Source of the DNA: Dyella acidisoli
GTDB taxonomy: Bacteria > Pseudomonadota > Gammaproteobacteria > Xanthomonadales > Rhodanobacteraceae
Reading direction: 5' to 3'
NCBI RefSeq assembly: GCF_030160295.1
Contig: NZ_BSOB01000016.1
Span: 1 to 64,000 of the forward strand
Length of the DNA stretch: 64,000 bases
Shown piece after piece: positions 1 through 9,013 of the stretch; position 1 is the stretch's first letter, and the number at the start of each line of letters is the position of its first letter. A model generated the notes under the pieces. The model was not told the DNA's origin, searched no databases, and saw only the letters and a program-made list of their open reading frames with translations. The position numbers were made by a program, and so were the translations under genes.

Positions 1-666
1 AACTACGAGGCTGGCCTCAAGACCGTCGTGCCCGAGTACAACCTGCTGTTCAACGCCTCGGCGTACTACTACCGCTACTCGAACCTGCAGTCGTCGGTGC
101 TCAACCCGAATTACTCCGGTTCCGGCGTGCCGTTCTACATGGTGCAGACCTCCGACCAGCATGCGCATGGCATCGATCTGGAAGCGCAATGGCAGCCGAC
201 GGCCAACCTGCGGTTGAACGTCACCAGCGAGTACATCGATGCCACCTATGTGCATGGCACGTCGACCTCGGGCGTAGTGCTGGATGGGCAGCCCACCGGC
301 GAGCCGCTGTTCTCGATGACGGCCGGGTTTGATTACACCTGGCACGGCGTCTACCGCGGCGATCTGGAGCTCAACATGCAGTACGCGTATCGCGGCCACA
401 CGCGCTGCAATGCCGATTCCGAATTCCAGGGCAATTGCTTTGCCACGACGGCGTTCAAGATCGGCACGTCGCAGCAGCGCACCGATGGGCGGCTGGATTG
501 GCATACGCCGGATCAGCGCTGGGGTGTCGGCGTATACGTGAACAACATGTTCAACAAGCGCTACGTGCTGGGCATTGGCAACGACAGCACGAATGATTTT
601 GGGACGCCGTATGCGACCATTACACCGCCGCGTACGTTTGGGGTGGAAATGCGAGCGAGGTTTTGA
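1..666 (+). CDS. TonB-dependent receptor, C-terminal part (5' end outside window)
   Basis: The frame is open from base 1, so this is the last 221 residues of a longer outer-membrane protein. The visible part is rich in alternating aromatic and polar residues of the beta-strand type (for example the NASAYYYRYSNLQ stretch and VGVYVNNMFNKRY near the end). It ends in an aromatic residue (...EMRARF), as outer-membrane barrels do. The pattern N-N-x-F-N-K-R-Y followed by a short final strand is typical of the last strands of TonB-dependent siderophore or oligosaccharide receptors. The plug domain and TonB box are not in the window, so the substrate cannot be read. The downstream aldehyde dehydrogenase starts 6 bases after the stop, so the two may be co-transcribed. 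Confidence 0.85.
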   Translation, partial: NYEAGLKTVVPEYNLLFNASAYYYRYSNLQSSVLNPNYSGSGVPFYMVQTSDQHAHGIDLEAQWQPTANLRLNVTSEYIDATYVHGTSTSGVVLDGQPTGEPLFSMTAGFDYTWHGVYRGDLELNMQYAYRGHTRCNADSEFQGNCFATTAFKIGTSQQRTDGRLDWHTPDQRWGVGVYVNNMFNKRYVLGIGNDSTNDFGTPYATITPPRTFGVEMRARF

Positions 667-672
667 AATGCC

Positions 673-2088
673 ATGAATAAACCTGACCGCCTGGATCTCT
701 CCGTCGAACTCCAACACCTGCGCACCGTGCAGGCACGCGATCCATTGCCGGATTGGCAAACGCGTGCACGCCGCCTGCGCGCTTTGGAGGCCGTGATAAA
801 CCAGCACCGCGATGAAATCGCCGCCGCGATCCAGGCGGATTTCGGCTGCCGTCCGCGCGAAGAAACCGACTTGCTGGAAGTGTTCCCCAGCCTGTCGGCG
901 ATCCGCCACGCACTACGTCACGGCCGGCGCTGGATGAAACCTAAGCGAGCCATGGCGAGCATGGCGTTTCTGCCAGCTAGCACCGCGCTGCATCCGCAAC
1001 CCCTGGGTGTGGTGGGCATCATCGTGCCGTGGAACTATCCGTTGTTTCTTGCCGCCGGACCGTTGGTGGATGCGCTGGCGGCGGGCAATCGTGCGATGGT
1101 GAAGATGAGCGAATACACGCCGCGCTTCTCGCAATTGTTCGCCGAACTGGTCGCGCAGCATTTCCAACCCGACGAAGTGATCGTGGTCAACGGCGATGCG
1201 TCCGTAGGACAAGCCTTTGCAGCGCTTCCATTCGATCACCTGCTGTTTACCGGTTCGACCTCCGTCGGCCATCACGTCATGCGCGCCGCCTCGGCGAACC
1301 TTACGCCGGTCACGCTGGAACTGGGTGGCAAGTCACCGGCCATTCTCGGCCCCGGCGCGCGTTTCGAGCATGCCGTGGAGCGCATCTTGCTCGGCAAGTT
1401 GGTCAATGCCGGACAGACCTGCATCGCACCCGACTATGTGCTGTTGCCGCGCGCGGATGTCACGCGTTTTGCCTCCGTCGCGCGCGAGGCCACGGCGCGG
1501 CTGTATCCGGATTTCGCCAACAGCCGGCAATACGCCAGCATCGCCACGGACCGGCACTATCAGCGCCTGGTTGAACTACGCGATGGCGCAGTGCGCGCCG
1601 GTGCACGCAGTGAGAGTTTGAGCGACACGACGGATCGTGCGGAGCAACGACTGCTTACGCCAACGCTGCTGACCGACGTACGTGATGACATGCCGGTGAT
1701 GCAGGAAGAAATCTTCGGCCCGCTGCTGCCGCTGGTGCCTTACGACACGCTCGATGAAGCGATCGACTATGTATCGCGTCATCCGCGTCCGCTGGCCTTG
1801 TATCTGTTTGAGCAAGACCAGACGCGCATCGACCAGGTGCTTACCCGCACGCATGCCGGCGGCGTCACGCTCAACGACACGCTCTACCACATTGCGCAGC
1901 ATGGCCTGCCGTTCGGCGGCGTGGGGCCGTCGGGCATGGGTGGTTATCACGGTGAAGCAGGATTCCGCACGTTCTCGCATATGAAGCCGGTGTTCCGGCA
2001 AGCGCGGTTCAACGGTGTGGGCTTGTTCAATCCGCCGTATGGGAAGCGGTTCCGGCAGTTACTGGAAATTCTTTTGCGTAGGGGCTGA
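673..2088 (+). CDS. Coniferyl-aldehyde dehydrogenase-like NAD(P)-dependent aldehyde dehydrogenase
   Basis: A 471-residue cytoplasmic member of the aldehyde dehydrogenase superfamily, oxidising an aldehyde to the acid with NAD(P)+. Visible motifs are PWNYP (Asn121, oxyanion), FTGST (192-196, cofactor loop), ELGGKSP (general base Glu216) and NAGQTCIAPDY with catalytic Cys250. The short N-terminus and the GQTCIAPDY variant place it with the coniferyl-aldehyde/class 3 type enzymes rather than betaine-aldehyde dehydrogenases. ATG at 673 lies 6 bases after the receptor stop. The gene ends just before a strong bidirectional terminator. The true substrate (aromatic or fatty aldehyde) is not determined by the sequence. 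Confidence 0.9.
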   Translation: MNKPDRLDLSVELQHLRTVQARDPLPDWQTRARRLRALEAVINQHRDEIAAAIQADFGCRPREETDLLEVFPSLSAIRHALRHGRRWMKPKRAMASMAFLPASTALHPQPLGVVGIIVPWNYPLFLAAGPLVDALAAGNRAMVKMSEYTPRFSQLFAELVAQHFQPDEVIVVNGDASVGQAFAALPFDHLLFTGSTSVGHHVMRAASANLTPVTLELGGKSPAILGPGARFEHAVERILLGKLVNAGQTCIAPDYVLLPRADVTRFASVAREATARLYPDFANSRQYASIATDRHYQRLVELRDGAVRAGARSESLSDTTDRAEQRLLTPTLLTDVRDDMPVMQEEIFGPLLPLVPYDTLDEAIDYVSRHPRPLALYLFEQDQTRIDQVLTRTHAGGVTLNDTLYHIAQHGLPFGGVGPSGMGGYHGEAGFRTFSHMKPVFRQARFNGVGLFNPPYGKRFRQLLEILLRRG

Positions 2089-2106
2089 GCGCGCACTCGG
2101 CCATTA

Positions 2107-2138
2107 AAAAACCTCCTCGCTTGCGCGAGGAGGTTTTT
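2107..2138. terminator. Bidirectional rho-independent terminator
   Basis: A perfect 14-bp stem (AAAAACCTCCTCGC paired with GCGAGGAGGTTTTT) around a 4-base TTGC loop. A-tract on one side and T-tract on the other make it work in both directions. It sits between the convergent aldehyde dehydrogenase and FadL-type genes. Confidence 0.92.
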
Positions 2139-2158
2139 GGATCATCCAGCTCAACCCA

Positions 2159-3574
2159 TCAGAACTTGTAAACCGCCGACAGCGCAAACAGATTGCCTGC
2201 ATCGTCAAACGAGCCCGTGAGCGTATCGTCGGTGGCGCTCGTCACGCCATTGATCGCAGCGCGGTTCACGAAGATGTGCGCGTACGAGGCATTGATCGTG
2301 AAGTGATCGGTTGCCTTGTAGCCCAGACCCACGGACAACAGCTTGCGTGTCTCATCCGGCACGCGTGGCTCGCGGGTAGCTGCGTAGGTCGGGGTTTTGT
2401 CGTAACCGATACCGGAGCGCAGGGTCAGCTTGTCGGTGAGGTAGTAATCACCACCGAACGCGAAGTACCAAGAGTTATGCCAGTTGAACACCTGCGTGCT
2501 GCTGGGCTGCGACGGGTTACCGTAGTTCACCGTGAGGTTCTTGAACACGTCCCACTCGGTCCAGGACAGGTCGGCGCCGAAACCGAATTTGTCCTCTTGA
2601 TGCCAGTAGCTGGCGGTCGCCACGGCTGGCGTCGTGAAGTCGGCCGTGCCGGTGGTGTGCTGGAACGGCAATTGGCTGGTGTTCAAGCCGAGCACGGGCG
2701 CAAGCTGCCCGATCAGGGTCGACACGTTCTGCGGCACGTTGAAGTTGGCGGTGCCTTGCAGTCGGTGTTTGATCTTAGAGCGATAGTTGAAGGAGAAGCG
2801 ATCCTGCGGATCGAGCTTCCAGTACGCACCGACCTGCCAGCCCCAGGCCCAACTGCTGCCGGTAATGCGTGCCAGGCCATCCGTTCCCGGAGGAATCAGT
2901 CCATACACAACGGTCGGCGGCAAGTTCAGCGAAGTGCCCGGTCCGGCCAAACCGAGACCGACGCTGGAGAAGTTGATCGCGTTGGTCAGCGTGGCGCTGG
3001 TGCGCTGTGCGATGGCGCTGGCGCCGAGGCTGAAAGTGTCGGTGACATCGAACGAGGCGGACATGGTGCCGTCCAGCGACTCGAACTTGGAGTAGATCGA
3101 GTTGTAGCGGCCCACCCAATTGTTGTCGTACTCGGTCTTGAAACCGAACGGTACGGTGACGGAAGCACCTACGTGCCAGCGGTCGGACACCTGGGTGGTG
3201 AAGAAGAACGAAGGTACCGGCATGGTGGTGCCGCCATCGCCGCCATTGCTGCCGCCGATCGAATTGCCCAGCACATCATGAGCGGTGCCGGTGAAGTTGG
3301 CGCTGAAGTTGATGGCGGTAACGTCGGCCTGGAAATAGGTGCCCTTCAGATCGCTCATCGCGGCCGGAGCATTGGCCACCACGGAAACGTCGCCACCGGC
3401 GGTCGCCGAGCCGGCATAGGCACGGCCCATGGCTTGCGCAGTGTCTTCCTTCAGCTGGAAGGAACTGGCGTGGGCTTGATGGGGCGCCGCCAGCGCACCG
3501 GCAACGGCCAAGCCCAGTGCGGTCAGGGCAAACGAACGGCCACCGCGGGCGGTGTTACGAAAGAACGTGTGCAT
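2159..3574 (-). CDS. FadL/OmpP1/TodX family outer-membrane hydrophobic-substrate transporter
   Basis: A 471-residue outer-membrane barrel of the FadL family, which passes long-chain fatty acids or other hydrophobic compounds across the outer membrane. A signal peptide with a cut near HQAHA-SSFQ is followed by the family N-terminus: SSFQLKEDTAQAMGRAYAG and the NPA-like V-A-N-A-P-A-A segment. The chain ends in ...FALSAVYKF with a terminal Phe. I chose the ATG at 3574 over the in-frame GTG at 3577, because AGGAG then has 6 rather than 3 bases of spacing. It is isolated between a shared terminator and a long upstream region, so probably monocistronic. With the desaturase and PlsB in this window it fits a fatty-acid theme, but there is no operon link. 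Confidence 0.9.
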   Translation of the reverse strand: MHTFFRNTARGGRSFALTALGLAVAGALAAPHQAHASSFQLKEDTAQAMGRAYAGSATAGGDVSVVANAPAAMSDLKGTYFQADVTAINFSANFTGTAHDVLGNSIGGSNGGDGGTTMPVPSFFFTTQVSDRWHVGASVTVPFGFKTEYDNNWVGRYNSIYSKFESLDGTMSASFDVTDTFSLGASAIAQRTSATLTNAINFSSVGLGLAGPGTSLNLPPTVVYGLIPPGTDGLARITGSSWAWGWQVGAYWKLDPQDRFSFNYRSKIKHRLQGTANFNVPQNVSTLIGQLAPVLGLNTSQLPFQHTTGTADFTTPAVATASYWHQEDKFGFGADLSWTEWDVFKNLTVNYGNPSQPSSTQVFNWHNSWYFAFGGDYYLTDKLTLRSGIGYDKTPTYAATREPRVPDETRKLLSVGLGYKATDHFTINASYAHIFVNRAAINGVTSATDDTLTGSFDDAGNLFALSAVYKF

Positions 3575-3925
3575 CACATGCTCCTGCTTTTCTTTTGGTT
3601 ACTCGCCGAGAGGTCGAACACACCCCTGCGGCTCGGGTCGTAGCGGGGCCTGAGCGGACTAAATTCATACGCGCGTTTGATACCCCTGGCCGGAACTCTG
3701 CCCACTCGATGCAAGCTGTGCAAGTGCGGTTGCAGCATCGAGAACGGGTGATCCTGGGTATGTCCCGGCGGAAAGCTAGCCTCTCTTTTTCTTCCAGGCG
3801 ACCTGCTATCGCACCCACTACGTTTGCCGCTCGCCCCCGCTCCAACCCTTCGCATTTCAGTGACGACGATACTCACTGGTACTGATAACCTTCGGCCCCC
3901 CCTACGACTTTCCGCAGGCATAGCC
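3575..3925. other. Intergenic region between fadL-like gene and ycgL
   Basis: About 350 bases that must carry the divergent promoters of the FadL-type gene (minus) and the YcgL gene (plus). Open frames run through it but none has family features or a ribosome site. I see no strong hairpin, repeat or clear sigma-70 pair. A possible minus-strand AT-rich -10 zone lies near 3660-3685. Confidence 0.4.
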
Positions 3926-4219
3926 ATGCATTGCTTCGTCTACGCCAGCCAGCGCAAGGCCGATACCTATCTATGGTTGGAGCGCAGGGACAACTTCGAC
4001 GTGCTGCCGGCATCGCTGGCGCTGTTGCTGGGTGATCTGCGCTTCGTGCTCGAAGTGGAGCTGCATCCGGACCGGCGCCTGCCGCACGAAGATGTCGATG
4101 TGGTGATGCAGCACCTGCGCACGCAAGGCTGGCATCTGCAACTGCCGCCGCAGGATACGCTGTCTGTGCCTACGTCCACGCATGATCTGCCGCACGCCCC
4201 CAAAGGCGAGGAGGAATGA
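3926..4219 (+). CDS. YcgL domain-containing protein
   Basis: A 97-residue protein with the YcgL fold signature: an N-terminal MHCFVYASQRKADTYLWLER strand, then F-D-V-L-P, and the segment QGWHLQLPPQ near residue 75. The E. coli homologue is small and cytoplasmic. The family function is unknown, with only genetic links to cell envelope and division. The frame is open further upstream, but ATG 3926 gives the family N-terminus; the upstream extension (MPLAPAPTL...) looks non-coding. The acidic tail (KGEEE) is typical of the family. It stands 68 bases before the ankyrin gene on the same strand. Confidence 0.85.
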   Translation: MHCFVYASQRKADTYLWLERRDNFDVLPASLALLLGDLRFVLEVELHPDRRLPHEDVDVVMQHLRTQGWHLQLPPQDTLSVPTSTHDLPHAPKGEEE

Positions 4220-4287
4220 CCGTCGCAGCGATGGCTGTTAACGACTGATTACCGTCTGACACGCTACTGGTTCCTATACTCCCCCGC

Positions 4288-7200
4288 ATGCCACCTATCA
4301 AATCGCGTCACCCCTCCTCCGCGCTCATCTCACTCGCCTGGTTCCTGCCTGGGCTGCTGATGGCCGGCGTCGCCGCTTTCGACGCGCACCCGCTTGCGCT
4401 TATTCCGCTGCTGCTGGCCAATACCTTGACCATGGCGGCGGTGTGCCACGCGATCGGCTTCGATCCGGAGCCGGATTTTTTCCGCACCGTCATGCGGCGG
4501 GGCGCGGCGCATCTGGCGATGTTCACGTGCTACGTCGCATTGGTGTTTTTGCTGATCGCCTGGCCGATGCTGCGCCTCAGCCAGCATCCCACGCTGGGTG
4601 CCAGCCTCTTGCTCGCAGCGGCGCTGGTGGTGGCGTTGATGGCGCTGTGGCGCCTGTGGCCGGCTTTTGCGCTGGTATATGTGTGGGACGACGCGTATCC
4701 CGCGCACGGCCAGGGCGAAGGCTCCTGGCTGTTTACGGCCACCGCACGCAGCGTGGCCTTCGGCCGCCACCTGTCGCGCGAAGAGCATTTTTTCAGCCAT
4801 TTTCTGCCCAGCGCGCTGGCGTTATTGATGCTGTCGTTTTCGGCGATCGCGCTGAGCGGCCTGTACGGCGTGCTGCCATCGGAAATGCGCACCGCCGCAC
4901 TGGTGCTCTATGCCGTGCTGCTGATGCCGCTGGGATGCCTGATCATCGCCAACCGCACCTTGCGCGTCATGCTGTGCGAAAGCCGCCGTCCGCGCCGGCA
5001 GGAACAGGCCAACGAACGAGCCGAACCGGTCATCGCAGTGGCACCGCAGCTGAGCGAGCAGGAACGGACCGCCGGCACGCCTGAACAAGCTCAGGCACTG
5101 CTGGCCGCCGCACGCAGCGGAGACGTCGCGCGTGCGCTCGCGCTGGTGGAAGCCGGCGCTGATGCGAATACCGTTCCCGCGACGAACGATCGCGATCAAC
5201 GCCCAGTACTGATGCTGGCCGCACTGCTGCCGGACACCCGCCTGTTGCGCGCGTTGATCGCCAAGGGCGCCGATGTGAATCGCGCCAGCGGCGGCCTCAC
5301 GCCGCTGCTCGCCGCTACACGTGACAGCTGGCACGGCCGGGCGGATGCAGTCATGACGCTGCTCACTAACGGCGCCAATCCACTTACCACCGATACCGAC
5401 GGCAACACGCCGCTGCATGGCGCTGTGCTCAGCGGCGAGCCGACGGTTGCGGCGATGCTGCTGGATGCCGGTGCGATGATCGATGCGCTCAACAAGAGCG
5501 GGGGTAGCCCACTGTCGATCGCCTGTCGCGCTGCCAACTGGCCGCTGGTGAAATTTCTGCTCGAACGCGGCGCCAAGAGCACCATCCTCCATGGCGAGCC
5601 GGCGCTGGTCGCCGCTGCGGGTATTGCTGATGACGATATCGCCGGCGTGAAGCTGCTGCTCAAGCATCGTGTGGCTGTGAATGCGTTGGATGCACGCCAA
5701 CGCAGCGCCCTGATGGCCGCCGCCGCCGAAGGACACGAACAGATCGCGCGCACACTCTGCGCCGCAAACGCCGACGTAAACCTGGCCGATCAGCATGGCA
5801 GCACCGCACTGATGGAGGCCGCGCGTGCCGGCGCAGTCGGCGTGGTGGCTTTGCTGGCCGACGCGCAGGCGGATGCGCGCGCGCGCGACCAACATGGCCG
5901 CGATGCGCTGACGCTCGCCTGCCAATCGCCTAGCGCGCAAGTCGAAACAGTGCGCGCATTGCTCGCACTCGGTGCCGAACCGAAAGCGCCGGGCGGTGAT
6001 GGCCGCAGCGCACTTGATCACGCCGCCGCCAGCGGTCGCTGGGATCTGGTCGCCCTGCTTGATCCCGATACACCGCTGCCGGCCAGCCTCGATATCGAGG
6101 CAATTTCCGAAGGCGCCGACACACCCGCGCATCTCCTCGATGCACTGCGCTTCGGCCACTGGGCCATCGTTTCCAGTTTCACCCTGCGCGTGCGCGATTG
6201 GTCGCAGGCGCAACTCGCGCAGCTGTATCTGGAATTGACTGAACCAGGTTTGCGCCCCGCGCGCCGCTGGCTGCTCGATCGCGGATTGCAGGCCGAAGCG
6301 CGCTTGCAACCGCAGTTGGTCGATGAGCTGGATAGCGAGCAGCCCACGTTGCCGCCGCTCGGCCGTCGGTTGTTCGACGCGCTGCTATCGCTGCTGCCGG
6401 AAAGCGCCGAGGCCATCGAAGATCTGCTCGATGCCGGTGCCAGTCCTGCCGGCACCGGCTTGCTGGCCCAAACGCTCAACCGCCTGCAGCACACATCTTT
6501 GCTGCCGCTTGCGCTGCTCGAAGGTGGCTCCGACCCGTTCGGCGTGGACGAACGCGAGCGCACGCCGCTGCACCTGGCCACCGCCAATGGTCAACTTGCT
6601 GTATTGCAAGCGCTGCTTGCGCGCGGTTGCGATCCGAATACCCGTGACAGCAGCGGACGCACACCGCTGTTCGCTGCATTGGAGCATGGCGCCAACGCAC
6701 TGCCGCTGGTGCGTGCGCTGGCCGCACATGGCGCGGATGCGGAAGCGATGGATGCGAACGGCGAAACGCCGCTTGGCTTGGCACTGGAACATCCGGAACT
6801 GGAACGCTGGCTCGATTGGAACGGCTGGCAACGCCCGCGCCGTCCGCTGCGCGCAGATGACCTGATCCACGCAGCAACGCTTGGCGCGGACACCGCGGTG
6901 CGCCGTTTGCTGGAACTGGGCTTTGTAGTGGATACGCGCGACAAGCAGGGTGCCACGGCGTTGCTGCATGCCTGCGGGGCCGGCCATCGCGAAGTCGCTA
7001 TGACGTTGATCGACGCGGGCGCGGATATCAGTGCCACCGCCGACAACGGCATGACGCCGCTGGCCGCGGCCGTTGCAGCCCGGCGCGAAGCGCTGGTGGC
7101 ACTCCTGCTCGAACACGGCGCCGCCGTGGACCAACGTTTGCCGAATGACGCCACGGCGCTGATGATCGCCGCCGTGCAAGGCTATCCGGAAATTGCCGAG

Positions 7201-7725
7201 CAATTGCTCGACGCAGGTGCCGACGCGAACGCGGTCGATGCGCGTGGACATAGTGCGCTGCATGCTGCTTCGCAATTTGGTTTCGAACAGAACGACAGCC
7301 TGCGCGCACGGCGTCTGTTCGACGTGCTGCTCAAGCGCAAAGCCGATCCCAATCTTGCCGATGGCGAAGGTAAAACGGCGCTGCTGCTTTTACTCGGTGC
7401 GCATCTGCGCCCCGGCAGCGCCTGCGATCCCACGCATATCGGCGCGCTGCTGCCCGTGCTGCTCGATGCGGGTGCACGTATCGAACACGCCGATCAGCGC
7501 GGCGTTACCGCTCTGCATGCCTGCGCCATGCACGCGCTGCTACCGCCCGCCCGCGTGTTGCTGGCGCGTGGCGCGGATCGCAACGCGGCGGATGCCTTCG
7601 GCCGCACGGCAGCGGATGTTGCGCGGCATTTGGGCCTGATCGACATCGCGCACGAACTGGCCGCGCGCCATAGTGTGATCCCCAGTGTGCGGCAGACCTT
7701 GCGGCAGCCGGCGCAACCCGACTGA
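4288..7725 (+). CDS. Large membrane-anchored ankyrin-repeat protein
   Basis: A 1145-residue protein. The N-terminus holds about six hydrophobic segments (roughly 11-30, 37-56, 74-93, 103-130, 174-194 and 202-222). It is followed by a charged linker and then, from about residue 265 to 1130, long ankyrin-repeat arrays. Many units carry the consensus G-x-T-P-L-H/L-x-A and L-L-x-x-G-A-D-x-N, for example near residues 370-400, 750-780 and 960-990. A less regular stretch at about 600-720 interrupts the array. Ankyrin repeats bind proteins; no enzyme domain is visible. The likely layout is a membrane anchor with a large cytoplasmic scaffold. The partner is unknown. The only near neighbour on the strand is the YcgL gene, which gives no functional clue. 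Confidence 0.85.
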   Translation: MPPIKSRHPSSALISLAWFLPGLLMAGVAAFDAHPLALIPLLLANTLTMAAVCHAIGFDPEPDFFRTVMRRGAAHLAMFTCYVALVFLLIAWPMLRLSQHPTLGASLLLAAALVVALMALWRLWPAFALVYVWDDAYPAHGQGEGSWLFTATARSVAFGRHLSREEHFFSHFLPSALALLMLSFSAIALSGLYGVLPSEMRTAALVLYAVLLMPLGCLIIANRTLRVMLCESRRPRRQEQANERAEPVIAVAPQLSEQERTAGTPEQAQALLAAARSGDVARALALVEAGADANTVPATNDRDQRPVLMLAALLPDTRLLRALIAKGADVNRASGGLTPLLAATRDSWHGRADAVMTLLTNGANPLTTDTDGNTPLHGAVLSGEPTVAAMLLDAGAMIDALNKSGGSPLSIACRAANWPLVKFLLERGAKSTILHGEPALVAAAGIADDDIAGVKLLLKHRVAVNALDARQRSALMAAAAEGHEQIARTLCAANADVNLADQHGSTALMEAARAGAVGVVALLADAQADARARDQHGRDALTLACQSPSAQVETVRALLALGAEPKAPGGDGRSALDHAAASGRWDLVALLDPDTPLPASLDIEAISEGADTPAHLLDALRFGHWAIVSSFTLRVRDWSQAQLAQLYLELTEPGLRPARRWLLDRGLQAEARLQPQLVDELDSEQPTLPPLGRRLFDALLSLLPESAEAIEDLLDAGASPAGTGLLAQTLNRLQHTSLLPLALLEGGSDPFGVDERERTPLHLATANGQLAVLQALLARGCDPNTRDSSGRTPLFAALEHGANALPLVRALAAHGADAEAMDANGETPLGLALEHPELERWLDWNGWQRPRRPLRADDLIHAATLGADTAVRRLLELGFVVDTRDKQGATALLHACGAGHREVAMTLIDAGADISATADNGMTPLAAAVAARREALVALLLEHGAAVDQRLPNDATALMIAAVQGYPEIAEQLLDAGADANAVDARGHSALHAASQFGFEQNDSLRARRLFDVLLKRKADPNLADGEGKTALLLLLGAHLRPGSACDPTHIGALLPVLLDAGARIEHADQRGVTALHACAMHALLPPARVLLARGADRNAADAFGRTAADVARHLGLIDIAHELAARHSVIPSVRQTLRQPAQPD

Positions 7726-7738
7726 TCCACTTCGGCAT

Positions 7739-7766
7739 GTAGGCTGGGATTGTCATCCCAGCCTAC
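7739..7766. repeat. REP-like palindrome (GTAGGCTGGGAT family)
   Basis: A perfect 12-bp inverted repeat, GTAGGCTGGGAT and ATCCCAGCCTAC, around a TGTC loop. It sits at the end of the convergent ankyrin and glycosyltransferase genes and touches the latter's last codons. It resembles the paired elements at 11.8 and 19.1 kb. It may act as a transcription end, though there is no T-tract. Confidence 0.75.
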
Positions 7767-8851
7767 GGCAGCCGTGCAAACTCCACGGGTTCTGCAGCGC
7801 TCGTACGAGCCGGCAACGATCGCCACGCTTCGATCACCTCTTCCGGCGCGATCGCATCGACGCGCGTACGGACAGGTGGTCCACCCAATACGTGGACGGC
7901 TTCAGGCGTGCCGCTGCGCGGTCGCCAATGACTGACCGATCCGTTGCCGAACATCACCACCAGCGGACATCCCATGGCAGCCGCGAGATGTGCCGGCCCC
8001 GTATCCACGGAAATCATGCTGTGTGCCATCGCCAGCACCGCTTTCAGCCGTGACAATGGCAGTTCCTTGGCGACGACTTCCACGCCGGGTTGCGCCATGG
8101 CTGTGCGAATGCTCTCCAGATAAGCGCTCTCCTCCGGTGATCCACACAGCAGGATGCGCGCCTGCGGCAGAAGCGCACGCAACGCCGTGCCGATACGCAC
8201 CCAGTGTTCGATCGGCCAGGATTTATCGTCATCGCTGGCCTTGCGCACGCCGTTCCAGCGCATCGTGCGCTTGTTCGCCGGTTGCAGCAGCACTAGCGGA
8301 TGCCCGGCAAGTCCACGCTGCGCAAGCCACTGGTCGCATTCAGCACGATCCTTCGCACTGACAGCGAATGCGGGTACCGCACTGGTGACGCATGACACGC
8401 TCGCAAAGCGGTCGCTAAAGGCGGCCGGCGTGCTGTCAGCCAGTTCCAGCAAGTGTTCGATCCAGTGGCTACCGGGCGCCAGCGGAATATCGTTGAGAAA
8501 AACGCAGTGGTTGCTGGGAATACTCGCCAGCTTCAGCAGCAAGCGGATGCGCTCCAGCGAACGCGGCTGCGGTTCGCATACGTACACCGGCACGTGCCGC
8601 ATGCGCCGCAGCGCGCGAAGCACGAGCCATTGCTGCGGGCTCAACAGAAACGACCGATGGCGCGATTGCAGCGCGATCACTTCCGCCACGTCAGGGTGGT
8701 CGTGGTAGAGATCCACCGCATAGCTGCCGGTTGCCAACAGTGTGCACGCCTGCCCATAACGCGCGTGCAGGCGGCGCAGCAACGGCTGCAACAGCAACGT
8801 ATCGCCGAGGCGGCCGTAGCGGATGACGAGTGGGTGAAAAAGTGTCGGCAT
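7763..8851 (-). CDS. Glycosyltransferase family 9 (heptosyltransferase-like)
   Basis: A 362-residue GT-B fold glycosyltransferase of the ADP-heptose:LPS heptosyltransferase family. It begins with the donor-fold strand VIRYGRLGDTLLLQPLLRRL. It carries the family C-terminal motif ISVDTGPAHLAAAMGCP (D-x-G-P-x-H), followed by VVMFG. Such enzymes add heptose or a related sugar to the LPS core on the cytoplasmic face of the inner membrane. No other LPS gene lies next to it, so the acceptor is unknown. The ribosome site before ATG 8851 is weak. Confidence 0.85.
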   Translation of the reverse strand: MPTLFHPLVIRYGRLGDTLLLQPLLRRLHARYGQACTLLATGSYAVDLYHDHPDVAEVIALQSRHRSFLLSPQQWLVLRALRRMRHVPVYVCEPQPRSLERIRLLLKLASIPSNHCVFLNDIPLAPGSHWIEHLLELADSTPAAFSDRFASVSCVTSAVPAFAVSAKDRAECDQWLAQRGLAGHPLVLLQPANKRTMRWNGVRKASDDDKSWPIEHWVRIGTALRALLPQARILLCGSPEESAYLESIRTAMAQPGVEVVAKELPLSRLKAVLAMAHSMISVDTGPAHLAAAMGCPLVVMFGNGSVSHWRPRSGTPEAVHVLGGPPVRTRVDAIAPEEVIEAWRSLPARTSAAEPVEFARLP

Positions 8852-9013
8852 GGGAAGCGGTATGCGCTCGTCAACGGTTCACATCAGGCAAGCATGCTTG
8901 CCGACTGCTTACAGGAAACTTACCGCATTTTCTTGCTGTAACACGCAGCGCGAAATGCGATGCGTGTTCTTACCCGACGAAGATAAAAATCGCGTGACGA
9001 TCTACGCCGCGAC

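Noticed and set aside
2276-3643. Long plus-strand open frame opposite the FadL-like gene
   Set aside because: Arg/Gly-rich translation with no family pattern. It is the antisense of a real beta-barrel gene.
4822-6309. 495-codon minus-strand frame within the ankyrin gene
   Set aside because: It is an antisense shadow produced by high GC and repeat codons; no family features.
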